From an uncultured Lachnospiraceae bacterium (GTDB lineage: Bacteria; Bacillota; Clostridia; Lachnospirales; Lachnospiraceae): DNA of 58,703 bases. The stretch is taken from assembly GCA_945913255.1 (NCBI GenBank), contig CAMEDC010000013.1, forward strand, positions 1 through 58,703. Direction: 5' to 3'. The notes under the pieces are model-generated. The model ran no database searches. It saw nothing but the letters and a program-made list of their open reading frames with translations, and was not told the origin of the DNA. The translations under genes were made by a program, and so were the position numbers. Below are positions 9,632 through 19,105 of the stretch, one piece after another (positions within the stretch are counted from its first letter, which is position 1; every line of letters begins with the position of its first letter).

Positions 9632-11686
9632 ATGATTGAGAAAATCGGCAAAATCAAATTGGATTACAGCAAATATCCCGGTGAGGATTTCTACTGTGAC
9701 GGTGCGGTAGAGGATGAACTTCTGGATATTGTAAAAAATCTGTCGCCTGTAGAATACGCGGACGTGATTGAAGAGCGCAGAAGCTGGCCGATTCTCTATC
9801 ATCTCTCGCCGCTGAGAGAAAATATTGTAGACTGGATACCCATGAATGCCGATGATAAGGTATTGGAAGTGGGAAGCGGCTGCGGAGCGATTACCGGTGC
9901 ATTGGCGAGAAAGGCGGGAAGTGTCACCTGTGTGGATTTGTCAAAAAAACGCAGCTTGATTAATGCTTATCGCCATAGCGAATGTGATAATGTGACGATT
10001 CATGTGGGGAATTTTAAGGATATTGAACCGGAACTGCCTTACGATTTCAACTATATTTGTCTCATTGGCGTGTTTGAATACGGCCAGAGTTATATCGGAG
10101 GAGAAACGCCTTTCCGTGATTTCCTGAGCATTTTGATGCCACATCTGGCAGAGGGCGGAAGGATTATCATTGCCATTGAAAATAAGTATGGCATGAAATA
10201 TTTTGCGGGATGCAAGGAGGATCATCTCGGCACCTGGTTTTCCGGCATTGAGAACTATGCAGACGGCGGTAGCGTGCGCACTTTCAGCAGAAGGGGACTG
10301 GAAAAAATCTTCCGAAGCTGCGGTGTGAAAGAGGCCTGCTTCTATTATCCCTACCCGGATTATAAGTTTATGACAACGCTTTACAGCGATGCTTATCTGC
10401 CCGGAAAAGGAGAATTATCCAACAATAAGAGAAACTTTGACAGAGACAGAATGCTGCTCTTTGATGAAAAAAATGCGTTTGATGGTGTGGTGGAAGACGG
10501 CCTTTTCTCGGTCTTTTCCAATTCGTTTGTCGCTGTAGTCGGAAAGCCCTTTGATGTAAAATTTGTGAAGTATTCCAATGACAGAGCACCGGAGTATACC
10601 ATAAAGACGGAAATCAACAGAGACAGCGAAGGAAAAATTGCGGTCAGAAAGTATCCTTTGTCAGATGCAGCCAAAGAGCATGTGCGTGGAATGGCAGTGG
10701 CCTATGAAAATCTGCTGGAGCGGTATCGGGGCGGCAATCTGGAAATCAACCGATGCAAGTTGGTGGAACAGGGGGAAGAACTCTATGCCGAATTTGAATT
10801 TGTGCAGGGAGTTCCGTTGTCTGAGCTGATGGACAAGTGTCTCGAGAAAAATGATCTTGACGGTTTTCATCAGTATTTTAAGGAATATGTCGAGCGCATT
10901 GGTTACAACAGTGAATTCCCGGTGGCGGACTTTGATTTGATTTTTGCCAATATTCTTGTTGATGAGGACAAGTGGACTCTGATTGATTATGAATGGACCT
11001 TCGGAAAAACCATGGATGCCAGGGAGTTGGCATTCCGTGCTATTTATTGTTATCTTTTGGAAGATGAAAAGAGAAACAAATTAAATCTTGATTTGATATT
11101 GGAAGAATTGGAAATTACAGAAGAGGATGCGGAGCAGTTTCGGGAACAGGAAATGGATTTTCAGAAATTTGTTACGGGCAACCGGATGTCGATGGCTCAG
11201 ATTCGTGACCGTATCGGCAACCGTATGATGGTTCCGCAAAACTGGATTGACAGGTATCAGGATTCTGAGAGTGTGAATCGTGTTCAGATTTATGAAGACA
11301 GAGGAAGCGGATGCAGCGAGGAAAATTCCTATTTTGTCAGGGAAGCCTATCAGGGTGAAAACAAGATAGAAATGGAACTCCTGGTGAGCGGTGATGTGAA
11401 GATACTGCGGATTGACCCTGCATTTACAAGCTGTATGGTTCGGATTGAAGAACTGACTTTTAACGGAGAGGCCGTACCCTTTGACAAACGTAAGCTGCTT
11501 CTGACAAATGGCCGTATCGCAAAACCGGCGACCATTGTATTTCCCACGGAGGATCCCAATATCAATCTGGTTTTAAGCGAACTGAATCGTCAACCGGAGA
11601 ATATTCTGTATGTGAGGATGGAAATTGTGCGGCTTCCGCTTGCCATGGCGCAGGATATGGCGAATGCCGTGAAGAAATTGATTTAA
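9632..11686 (+). CDS. Methyltransferase-kinase fusion, WbdD-like architecture
   Basis: The 684-residue protein has a class I SAM methyltransferase domain at about 60-215, with motif I VLEVGSGCGAITGALA and VTCVDLSKK, and the post-motif IAIENKYGMKYFAG. A region at about 310-480 looks like an aminoglycoside/small-molecule kinase: ELYAEFEFVQGVPLSELM resembles the hinge, and FANILVDEDKWTLIDYEW resembles the catalytic-loop asparagine and metal-binding aspartate. About 130 C-terminal residues form a beta-rich region I do not recognise. This order matches WbdD, which caps O-polysaccharide with a methyl-phosphate and so ends chain growth. The methyltransferase fold is clear; kinase activity and the capping role are inferred. 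The canonical HxD histidine is not evident, so kinase function needs care. Confidence 0.72.
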   Translation: MIEKIGKIKLDYSKYPGEDFYCDGAVEDELLDIVKNLSPVEYADVIEERRSWPILYHLSPLRENIVDWIPMNADDKVLEVGSGCGAITGALARKAGSVTCVDLSKKRSLINAYRHSECDNVTIHVGNFKDIEPELPYDFNYICLIGVFEYGQSYIGGETPFRDFLSILMPHLAEGGRIIIAIENKYGMKYFAGCKEDHLGTWFSGIENYADGGSVRTFSRRGLEKIFRSCGVKEACFYYPYPDYKFMTTLYSDAYLPGKGELSNNKRNFDRDRMLLFDEKNAFDGVVEDGLFSVFSNSFVAVVGKPFDVKFVKYSNDRAPEYTIKTEINRDSEGKIAVRKYPLSDAAKEHVRGMAVAYENLLERYRGGNLEINRCKLVEQGEELYAEFEFVQGVPLSELMDKCLEKNDLDGFHQYFKEYVERIGYNSEFPVADFDLIFANILVDEDKWTLIDYEWTFGKTMDARELAFRAIYCYLLEDEKRNKLNLDLILEELEITEEDAEQFREQEMDFQKFVTGNRMSMAQIRDRIGNRMMVPQNWIDRYQDSESVNRVQIYEDRGSGCSEENSYFVREAYQGENKIEMELLVSGDVKILRIDPAFTSCMVRIEELTFNGEAVPFDKRKLLLTNGRIAKPATIVFPTEDPNINLVLSELNRQPENILYVRMEIVRLPLAMAQDMANAVKKLI

Positions 11687-11714
11687 TAACACAAGTAATG
11701 TTTGGAGAACAAGT

Positions 11715-13712
11715 GTGGGTATCAAGAGTCTGGTAAAGCAGGTGCTGACAGAAAAAGAGAATAAGAAATATGAAAAGCGCCTGGCAGACTGTAAGGTGAG
11801 TTATGAGGACTGGCTGAAGGAGCAGGAACAGTGCTGGCGCAGGGAAAAACCGGATAAACAGGGGGATTTTGTGCTGGTTACTGCTTCGATGGGAGAGCCG
11901 GCAGATTATGCTGCAAAAAATATTAAATCTTATTTTGATAAAAATCCGGATACCCTTGTGGTGTACGGGGATGAAGATGTACGGCAAGCGGACGGAAAGG
12001 CGGGAAGTCCCTGGTTCAAGCCGGACTGGTCACCGGATTTTCTGGAAAGCTGCCTGTATTTCGGAAGCCTGCTGGCCGTAAGAAGGACGCATTGGGAGAA
12101 AGTACGTACTCTTTATGAAAGAGTCTGGCCCAAACAGTGGAAAAGACTGTTTGGAGAGGAAGCAGGACAGGAAGTTTACAAGGTTAAGGATTTGGAGGCC
12201 TATGAGAAATGGCTTTTTTGTCTGACAGAGGATGCTTGCAGGAAAGGCAGCCGGATGGTGGGGCATATACCACAGATTTTGTTTCATGCAGCGAGTGTCG
12301 AAGAGCAGGCACGGTTCCTGACAGAATCCTGCGGATTGCGGGGGCGCAGGCAGCAGAGGATGAAAGATTTCCTGAATCACTATTTGGGCAGTGAGAGTGC
12401 CTGCAGCCCATTGGTGTCGGTCATCATTCCTTCAAAGGACCATCCGGATATATTAAAACAGTGTATCGAAGGGGTCAGAATAGCGGGAGCTGATATTCCC
12501 TGTGAGATACTCCTTGTGGATAACGGCAGCAATCCCGAAAACAAGCTGAAAATCGAAGAACTGGTTCAGACAGAGATGCGGCTTGCAATGAATGGGAAAG
12601 AGGTCCCAATCAGATATTTCTATGAGCCCATGGAGTTTAATTTTTCCCGGATGTGCAATCTGGGAGCTGAGAAAGCAAAAGGAAAACTACTGTTATTTTT
12701 AAATGACGATGTGGAGCTTTGCGAGCCGGGATGTATTGCCGAAATGGCGGCAAGGGCAGTCAGAGACTATACGGGAGCAGTCGGAATGAAACTGCTGTAT
12801 CCCGATTCCGGGCGCATACAGCATGTCGGTATCACAAATCTTCCCATGGGTCCTGTGCATAAGCTGCAGTTTCAGGCTGATGACAGGGATTACTACGGAA
12901 AGGCAAATCACAGCTGCCGGAATTTCCTTGCAGTGACCGCGGCCTGCCTTATGGTGGAAGCGGTAAAGTTTCAGGAAGCAGGTGGCTTTTCGGAAGAACT
13001 GCGAGTGGCTTTTAATGATGTGGAGTTTTGCTTCCGGTTGTATGAACAGGGGTATTTTAATGTTTGCCTGAACGATTTGTATGCGTACCATCATGAGTCC
13101 CTGAGCAGGGGAGCGGATGAATCGGAGGAAAAGCTGGAGAGACTTCTTGACGAAAGGGACAGACTGTATCGAAAGCACCCATGGCTGGAGGGAAAAGATC
13201 CTTACTATTCCGTTCATCTGAACCGGGAGGGACTGGATACCAGAATCCGCCCGGCCTATGAGACGGCGGGAAATCATGTTCAGAAGGCAGATGTGCCTTT
13301 AAAACAGGTCAAAACAGGGGATTGCAGACAGGATGACTGTCTGATGTTCCGTGTGGAAGACGGAAGAGAACGAAAGATTGTAGGGTACGGTGTTGTACTT
13401 GGAGACAATAACGCATGTTATGAAAGAATGGTTTTGCTGAGAAGCACCGGAAACGCTGAGGAAAATACCGAAGAAAAGAAAGAGTATACTGATGAAACAA
13501 CAGCGGTATACGGTGTTCCCCTGACAGAACAATACCGTCCTGACCTGGAGGAGAACCTTCCGGATCAGGTCAATGTAGCTCTGTGCGGATTTACGATAGA
13601 ATTACAAAAAGGAGTTGTGCCGGAAGGCAGCTATCGTGTGGGAATGATGGTTCGAAACCGTGTGAACGGCGGAAAACTGATGAACTGGAGCAACCGGGTG
13701 GTACAGCTGTAG
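11715..13712 (+). CDS. GT2 glycosyltransferase with degenerate N-terminal GT half
   Basis: Of 665 residues, about 230-490 form a complete GT-A family 2 domain: PLVSVIIPSKDHPDILKQCI at the nucleotide-binding strand, LLLFLNDDVELCEPG as the DxD-like metal site, and FNDVEFCFRLYEQGYFNV near the acceptor site. Residues about 55-125 (VVYGDEDVRQADGK and SPWFKPDWSPDFLESCLYFG) match only the second half of such a domain, as if the first half of a tandem pair had been lost. A beta-rich tail follows 500. GTG 11715 is chosen because GGAG lies 8 bases before it and no ATG fits better. Polymer-extending rhamnosyl or other sugar transfer is likely; donor and linkage are unknown. Confidence 0.82.
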   Translation: MGIKSLVKQVLTEKENKKYEKRLADCKVSYEDWLKEQEQCWRREKPDKQGDFVLVTASMGEPADYAAKNIKSYFDKNPDTLVVYGDEDVRQADGKAGSPWFKPDWSPDFLESCLYFGSLLAVRRTHWEKVRTLYERVWPKQWKRLFGEEAGQEVYKVKDLEAYEKWLFCLTEDACRKGSRMVGHIPQILFHAASVEEQARFLTESCGLRGRRQQRMKDFLNHYLGSESACSPLVSVIIPSKDHPDILKQCIEGVRIAGADIPCEILLVDNGSNPENKLKIEELVQTEMRLAMNGKEVPIRYFYEPMEFNFSRMCNLGAEKAKGKLLLFLNDDVELCEPGCIAEMAARAVRDYTGAVGMKLLYPDSGRIQHVGITNLPMGPVHKLQFQADDRDYYGKANHSCRNFLAVTAACLMVEAVKFQEAGGFSEELRVAFNDVEFCFRLYEQGYFNVCLNDLYAYHHESLSRGADESEEKLERLLDERDRLYRKHPWLEGKDPYYSVHLNREGLDTRIRPAYETAGNHVQKADVPLKQVKTGDCRQDDCLMFRVEDGRERKIVGYGVVLGDNNACYERMVLLRSTGNAEENTEEKKEYTDETTAVYGVPLTEQYRPDLEENLPDQVNVALCGFTIELQKGVVPEGSYRVGMMVRNRVNGGKLMNWSNRVVQL

Positions 13713-13784
13713 AAATATGTGCCTGCAAATAGTACATTTTACTCGCATGAAAGTTTGCAGGTTACCGAAAGGCATGATAATGAG

Positions 13785-15755
13785 ATGAAAGAAACTGATT
13801 TCAGAGAGGCATACGAGAAGGAACATTTGAAATGTGCTGAACTTGCAGGAAGAATTGCAGACCTGGAGGCGAAGAATGAGGAGCTGGAGTGGAAGCTGGA
13901 CCGAATCAAGAAAAATCCACTCTGGAAAGCCAGTAAACCCATGAGAAATTGCGTCCATTGGGCAATCAGGCAAAAGGACAGATTGAAAAACTGCGGCGGC
14001 GTAAAAGGTGTTCTTCATAAAGTGGATTATAAGAAGAGAGAACGGGAGGCCATGAAGCAGTTCGGAACGGACAGTTTTCCGAGTCCGGAACAGGCTGAAA
14101 AAGAAAGAACAACGGTCTTTCCCGATATGGTGAAAATCAGCATCCTTGTGCCTCTCTGGAATAATCAGCGGGAATTTCAGATTGCAATGATGGATTCCGT
14201 CATGAATCAGACCTATGGAAACTGGGAACTTTGTCTTGCGGACGGTTCGGATGAGGAGCACAGCTATATCGGTGACATTTGCAGGGAATATGCCGAAAGA
14301 GCAGGCGGAAGGATTGTTTATAAACATCTGGAGAAGAACGGCGGCATAGCGGGAAATACCAATGCCTGCCTTGCGATGGCAACGGGAGAATATATCGGCT
14401 TGCTTGACCAGGATGATATTCTGCATCCAAGTGTTCTGTTTGAATATGTAAAGGCAATCAATGAGCAGGGAGCAGATTACCTTTACTGTGATGAAACGAC
14501 TTTTAAGGGAAGCGATATCAATCATATGCTGACCATGCATTTCAAACCGGATTATGCACCGGACAACCTGCGGGCAAACAATTATATCTGCCATTTCAGC
14601 GTGTTCAAGCGTACGCTGCTGGATGGCAGCGAACTGTTTCGTACCCAGTTTGACGGCAGTCAGGATCATGATATGATTCTGAGGCTGACAGACAATGCAA
14701 AGAAGATTGTGCATGTACCGAGACTGATGTATTACTGGCGCTGTCATTCAGGCAGTGTGGCTTCCGGAATTGAGGCTAAACCTTATGCCATTGCGGCCGC
14801 AAAGGGAGCGGTAGCCGAACATCTAAGAAAGCACGGGTATGATCATTTTAAAATTGAGAGTACCAGGGCATTTGAAACCATCTTCCGCATCCGTTACGAA
14901 ATTATCGGGACACCAATGATTTCCATTGTGATTGCCAATAAGGATCATGTGGAAGATTTAAGACGCTGCGTTACGTCCATTCTCGAAAAGTCGACTTATG
15001 ATAATTATGAAATTATCATTGTGGAAAATAACAGTACCACCGATGAAATCAAAAAGTATTATGAAGAGCTGCAAAACAGAAACGACAATAAGATAACAAT
15101 TGTTACCTATGAGGGAGAATTCAATTATTCCGCAGTCAATAATTTGGGGGTAAAGCATGCTGAGGGGGACTATATTCTGCTTCTGAACAACGATACAGAG
15201 GTGATTACCGTAAATTGGATGGAGGAGCTTCTGATGTATGCACAGCGTGAGGATGTGGGAGCAGTGGGGGCAAAGTTGTATTATGCAGACAGAACCATTC
15301 AGCATGCAGGTGTCGTGATTGGACTGGGAGCGCACCGTACAGCGGGACATACCCATTATAAGCAGCATCGTCAGAATCTGGGATACATGGGAAGACTTTG
15401 CTATGCACAGGATGTGACAGCAGTCACGGGTGCCTGTCTGTTGGTAAAGAAGAGTCTGTATGAGGAGGTTGGCGGATTGGATGAAGGGTTTGCCGTCTCT
15501 CTGAATGATGTGGACTTTTGCCTGAAACTGAGAGAGAGGGGACTGCTCAATGTGTTTACTCCGTTTGCTGAGCTGTTCCATTATGAGTCTGTTTCCAGAG
15601 GATTGGATGACAGTGGGGAAAAAGCCGAACGTTACAACAAAGAGTCGGAGAAATTCCGTGAGAAATGGAAAGAGCAGTTGGAGGCCGGAGATCCGTACTA
15701 CAATCCGAATTTTTCTCTGGACAGAAGTGATTTCTCTCTAAAAATACAGCAGTAG
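13785..15755 (+). CDS. Tandem GT2 glycosyltransferase
   Basis: A 656-residue protein starts with a short coiled coil (about 10-45, AELAGRIADLEAKNEELEWK) and a basic stretch. Two GT2 domains follow. The first, about 95-330, has ISILVPLWNNQREFQIAMMD and YIGLLDQDDIL. The second, about 365-640, has PMISIVIANKDHVEDLRRCV and YILLLNNDTEVI. Such proteins often add two different linkages to a repeat unit. The frame is open back to GTG 13719, but ATG 13785 is preferred because AAAGG precedes it and the family start fits; neither site is strong. The nearest homologue in the window is the upstream gene at 11715. Confidence 0.85.
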   Translation: MKETDFREAYEKEHLKCAELAGRIADLEAKNEELEWKLDRIKKNPLWKASKPMRNCVHWAIRQKDRLKNCGGVKGVLHKVDYKKREREAMKQFGTDSFPSPEQAEKERTTVFPDMVKISILVPLWNNQREFQIAMMDSVMNQTYGNWELCLADGSDEEHSYIGDICREYAERAGGRIVYKHLEKNGGIAGNTNACLAMATGEYIGLLDQDDILHPSVLFEYVKAINEQGADYLYCDETTFKGSDINHMLTMHFKPDYAPDNLRANNYICHFSVFKRTLLDGSELFRTQFDGSQDHDMILRLTDNAKKIVHVPRLMYYWRCHSGSVASGIEAKPYAIAAAKGAVAEHLRKHGYDHFKIESTRAFETIFRIRYEIIGTPMISIVIANKDHVEDLRRCVTSILEKSTYDNYEIIIVENNSTTDEIKKYYEELQNRNDNKITIVTYEGEFNYSAVNNLGVKHAEGDYILLLNNDTEVITVNWMEELLMYAQREDVGAVGAKLYYADRTIQHAGVVIGLGAHRTAGHTHYKQHRQNLGYMGRLCYAQDVTAVTGACLLVKKSLYEEVGGLDEGFAVSLNDVDFCLKLRERGLLNVFTPFAELFHYESVSRGLDDSGEKAERYNKESEKFREKWKEQLEAGDPYYNPNFSLDRSDFSLKIQQ

Positions 15756-15788
15756 AAGGAGAATTGTGTGGCATAATTAGAAAACGTA

Positions 15789-15797
15789 TGCTAAAAT
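15789..15797 (+). promoter_or_regulatory. Extended -10 promoter for phosphohexomutase gene
   Basis: TG-C-TAAAAT forms an extended -10 element about 47 bases before the start codon at 15844. No convincing -35 hexamer is present, as is common for extended -10 promoters. Confidence 0.45.
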
Positions 15798-15843
15798 AGT
15801 GTCAAAGACAGAGCCTGTATGGCGCGGAAAAGAGGTAAAGCAA

Positions 15844-17565
15844 ATGGGTTTTATGGAGGAATTCAATTTCTGGCTGAACGATGACTATTTTGACCAGGAT
15901 ACAAAGAATGAACTGTTGGCTATCCGGAATAATGAAGGGGAAATCGAAGAACGTTTTTACAAAGAACTGGAATTCGGAACCGGTGGTCTGCGCGGCGTAA
16001 TCGGTGCCGGAACAAACCGCATGAATATCTATACTGTCCGCAAGGCGACACAGGGGTTGGCTAATTTTATTTTAAAGCAGGGCACGCAGGATAAGGGTGT
16101 TGCCATTGCCTATGACTCCAGAAGAATGTCACCGGAGTTCGCAGATGTTGCGGGACTCTGCCTGGCTGCAAACGGTATCAGGGCATATGTGTTTGATTCC
16201 TTAAGACCGACTCCCGAACTTTCCTTTGCACTTCGCACATTGGGATGCACTGCCGGTATCGTGGTAACGGCAAGTCACAATCCGCCGGAGTATAATGGAT
16301 ACAAGGTGTACTGGGAGGATGGTGCACAGGTAACTGCTCCCAGGGATAAACAGATTATCGATGAAGTGAAAGCAATCAAAGATTTCCATGCCTGCAAGAC
16401 CATGGAGAAGGATGAGGCAATCGCCGCCGGTCTTTATCAGGTCATCGGCAGTGAAATTGATGATAAATACATGGTAGAACTGAAGAAGCAGATTATTCAT
16501 CCTGATGTCATTCAGCAGATGGCGGAGGATATAAAGATTGTCTATACGCCTCTCTGCGGTACGGGCAACCTGCCTGTCAGACGCGTTCTGGCTGAATTGG
16601 GATTCAAGAATGTGTATGTGGTTCCTGAGCAGGAAAATCCGGATCCTGACTTTACCACATTGGATTATCCGAATCCGGAGGATCCCAAGGCGTTTACTTA
16701 TGCGCTTCGTCTTGCAAAAGAAAAAAATGCGGATATTGTTCTGGCAACAGACCCTGACGCTGACCGTCTCGGTGTTTATGCAAAGGATACGAAGACGGGA
16801 GAATATGTTCCCTTTACCGGAAATATGTCGGGAATGCTGATTGCAGAGTATATTCTGCGTGAGAGAACGGCAACAGATACGATGCCTGAAAATCCAGCGC
16901 TGGTGACAACGATAGTTACCACAAATATGACAAAACCGATTACTGCTGCGTATGGCGTAAAGTTAATTGAAGTTTTAACCGGATTTAAATTTATCGGAGA
17001 GCAGATTAAGCTGTTTGAACAGACCGGAAGCAACAACTATGTATTTGGTCTGGAGGAAAGCTATGGCTGCCTGGCAGGCACCCATGCGCGTGACAAGGAT
17101 GCAATTGTGGCAGTGATGTGCCTCTGTGAGGTTGCGGCATACTGCAAGAAACAGGGCAAGACTCTCTGGGATATGATGCTGGATGTATACGAGAAGTACG
17201 GTTACTTCAAGGAAGGCCAGTATACCATTACCATGAAGGGTATCGACGGAGCAAAGCAGATTGCGGAAATTATGGATAAGCTTCGTCAGAATCCGCCCAA
17301 GACATTCGGTACGAGAAAAGTTTTGAAGTTCAGAGACTATGAGGCAGACAGAATCGTTGATATGGAGACAGGCGCTGAGACAAAGACTGGTCTGCCGAAA
17401 TCCAATGTGCTTTACTTTGAACTTCCCGATGATGAATGGTGTTGCGCCCGTCCCTCCGGTACAGAGCCCAAGATTAAATTTTACATGGGTGTAAAAGGCA
17501 GCAGCCTTGAAGATGCAAAGAGCCGTCTGGAGCAGCTGACCGAGGATGTTAAGGCAGAATTATAG
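15844..17565 (+). CDS. Phosphoglucomutase/phosphomannomutase
   Basis: This alpha-D-phosphohexomutase of 573 residues interconverts glucose (or mannose) 6- and 1-phosphates, supplying glucose-1-phosphate for rfbA. The four family sites are present: the phosphoserine loop TASHNPPEYNGYKVY, the metal loop DPDADRLG, the sugar-binding EESYGCLAG and the phosphate-binding RPSGTEPKIKFY. Length and motifs fit the PgcA-type enzymes of Firmicutes. The frame extends to 15799, but ATG 15844 has AGAGGTAAAG in front and matches the family start. A separate promoter appears to drive it within the polysaccharide cluster. Confidence 0.95.
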   Translation: MGFMEEFNFWLNDDYFDQDTKNELLAIRNNEGEIEERFYKELEFGTGGLRGVIGAGTNRMNIYTVRKATQGLANFILKQGTQDKGVAIAYDSRRMSPEFADVAGLCLAANGIRAYVFDSLRPTPELSFALRTLGCTAGIVVTASHNPPEYNGYKVYWEDGAQVTAPRDKQIIDEVKAIKDFHACKTMEKDEAIAAGLYQVIGSEIDDKYMVELKKQIIHPDVIQQMAEDIKIVYTPLCGTGNLPVRRVLAELGFKNVYVVPEQENPDPDFTTLDYPNPEDPKAFTYALRLAKEKNADIVLATDPDADRLGVYAKDTKTGEYVPFTGNMSGMLIAEYILRERTATDTMPENPALVTTIVTTNMTKPITAAYGVKLIEVLTGFKFIGEQIKLFEQTGSNNYVFGLEESYGCLAGTHARDKDAIVAVMCLCEVAAYCKKQGKTLWDMMLDVYEKYGYFKEGQYTITMKGIDGAKQIAEIMDKLRQNPPKTFGTRKVLKFRDYEADRIVDMETGAETKTGLPKSNVLYFELPDDEWCCARPSGTEPKIKFYMGVKGSSLEDAKSRLEQLTEDVKAEL

Positions 17566-17621
17566 TTTGAACGAATTCGTGTGGACTTACATTTAAAAAG
17601 GTACAAATAGGTAAATTTAGA

Positions 17622-17695
17622 TTCCCTACCGGAGCGGTAAGAAATGGCATTGCAGCCAAAGCCTGAAGTCCGGTAGGGAACCTTGTTGTAACAAG
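17622..17695 (+). ncRNA. Structured leader-like element before GT gene, class unknown
   Basis: Between the mutase stop and the next glycosyltransferase is a perfect 12-bp inverted repeat (TTCCCTACCGGA at 17622-17633 with TCCGGTAGGGAA at 17669-17680) around a 35-base loop. The loop holds a 4-bp inner stem (TGGC/GCCA). A second 5-bp hairpin (CTTGT/ACAAG) follows at 17682-17695. There is no T run after either stem, so it is not an ordinary terminator. It ends 33 bases before the start codon. I could not match it to a known riboswitch class. Confidence 0.4.
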
Positions 17696-17728
17696 AAGTA
17701 TTTCGTTGTATTGGTATGTGGAAAAGCG

Positions 17729-19048
17729 ATGGGAAAAATTAATCTTGCCAACTTGAAAAAAACTATATATTATCTGAAAAGAAATGGGTTGAGGCGAACG
17801 CTGAGTGCGGCAGCGGAGAGATTTGGCGGAACAGAGCTGTCGGATTACCAATGGAAACCGTTATCTGAGGCAGAGCTGCAGGAACAGCGGAAACGGTCGG
17901 AGACGGATTTTTCGGATCTTGTTTTCAGCATCCTTGTACCCACATACCGGACACCGGAAAAATATCTGCGCGAGATGATAGAGTCAGTGCGGAATCAGAC
18001 CTATATCCGGTGGGAACTGATTCTGGCAGATGCATCGGGGGATGACAGTGTCAGACAAATCGCAGAGACTTTCGGGGACAGCCGGATTCATTATCTTCGT
18101 CTTAAGGAAAACGCAGGGATTGCTGAAAATACAAATCAGGGTCTTAAGGCTGTTTCCGGGGATTATGTAGGACTTCTGGATCATGATGATGTATTGACGG
18201 AAAATGCGCTTTATGAGATGGCGGAGAGAATCGAGCGGGAAAAAGAAAAGGGCGTGCAGTTACAGATGCTCTATTCTGACGAAGACAAGTGCAATGGGGA
18301 CAGAACAGAGTTTTATGAACCAAATTTAAAAGAAAAATTTAATTTGGATTTACTTTTGAGTAATAATTACATCTGTCACTTTTTGGTGATGAAGCGTGAA
18401 CTGATCCAAAAGCTGAAGCTGCGAAAGGAATATGACGGTGCCCAGGATTTTGATCTGGTGCTGCGGGCGGCATATGAACTGTCGGGCAAAGAAGAGCAGA
18501 TTGCGCATATTCCGAAGATACTGTATCATTGGAGATGCCATACCGCTTCCACAGCGGAGAATCCGCAGAGCAAGCTTTATGCTTATGAAGCCGGGCGCAG
18601 AGCCGTGCAGGATTTTGTTTTCAGGAAGGGATGGAAAGCAAAAGTGGTTGATACGGAGCATCTGGGATTTTACCGGGTGATATACGAGGACGACCTTTTT
18701 GAGATGCGGCCGGAACTGGGCGCTGTCGGAGGTCCTCTGATCCATGGCAGGAGAATTGTGGGCGGCAGAATGTCCGAGACGGGAGAAGTCTTCTACCGGA
18801 AACTTCCTGTTTCCTACAGCGGTTATCTTCACCGGGCAGTACTTGCGCAGGATGCGGAAGTACTTGACATCCGCAACATGGAAATCCGGGAGGAACTGCT
18901 GGAACTGGAAGAAGTGAAGCAGCTTATGAAGAATTATGCAGCATCGGATAAATCCGATGTTGTTGACTTCAGCATGGAACTGAGCAAAATCATAAGACAA
19001 GCCGGATACAAACTCTTGTATCTTCCTGAACATAATAAGAACATTTAA
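17729..19048 (+). CDS. GT2 glycosyltransferase
   Basis: The 439-residue protein has one family 2 domain from about residue 70: VFSILVPTYRTPEKYLREMIES, YIRWELILADAS, and the metal-site region DYVGLLDHDDVLTENA. The following YSDEDKCNGDRTEFYEPNLKEK and SNNYICHFLVMKRE resemble the first domain of the tandem enzyme at 13785. Thus it looks like a single-domain version of that enzyme with a short extra C-terminal part (about 340-439). The frame is open from TTG 17711, but ATG 17729 is preferred with GGAAAAG just upstream. It probably extends or branches the polymer; the sugar is unknown. Confidence 0.85.
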   Translation: MGKINLANLKKTIYYLKRNGLRRTLSAAAERFGGTELSDYQWKPLSEAELQEQRKRSETDFSDLVFSILVPTYRTPEKYLREMIESVRNQTYIRWELILADASGDDSVRQIAETFGDSRIHYLRLKENAGIAENTNQGLKAVSGDYVGLLDHDDVLTENALYEMAERIEREKEKGVQLQMLYSDEDKCNGDRTEFYEPNLKEKFNLDLLLSNNYICHFLVMKRELIQKLKLRKEYDGAQDFDLVLRAAYELSGKEEQIAHIPKILYHWRCHTASTAENPQSKLYAYEAGRRAVQDFVFRKGWKAKVVDTEHLGFYRVIYEDDLFEMRPELGAVGGPLIHGRRIVGGRMSETGEVFYRKLPVSYSGYLHRAVLAQDAEVLDIRNMEIREELLELEEVKQLMKNYAASDKSDVVDFSMELSKIIRQAGYKLLYLPEHNKNI

Positions 19049-19105
19049 GTTACTCAAGCCGGAAACACATTTGGTCGCCCGGCGAGACTGTAAACAGAGG
19101 TATTT

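Noticed and set aside
17622..17695. TPP or c-di-GMP riboswitch
   Set aside because: A short GTAGGGAA resembles a TPP 3' end, but the CTGAGA core is missing, and no c-di-GMP tetraloop-receptor pattern is present.
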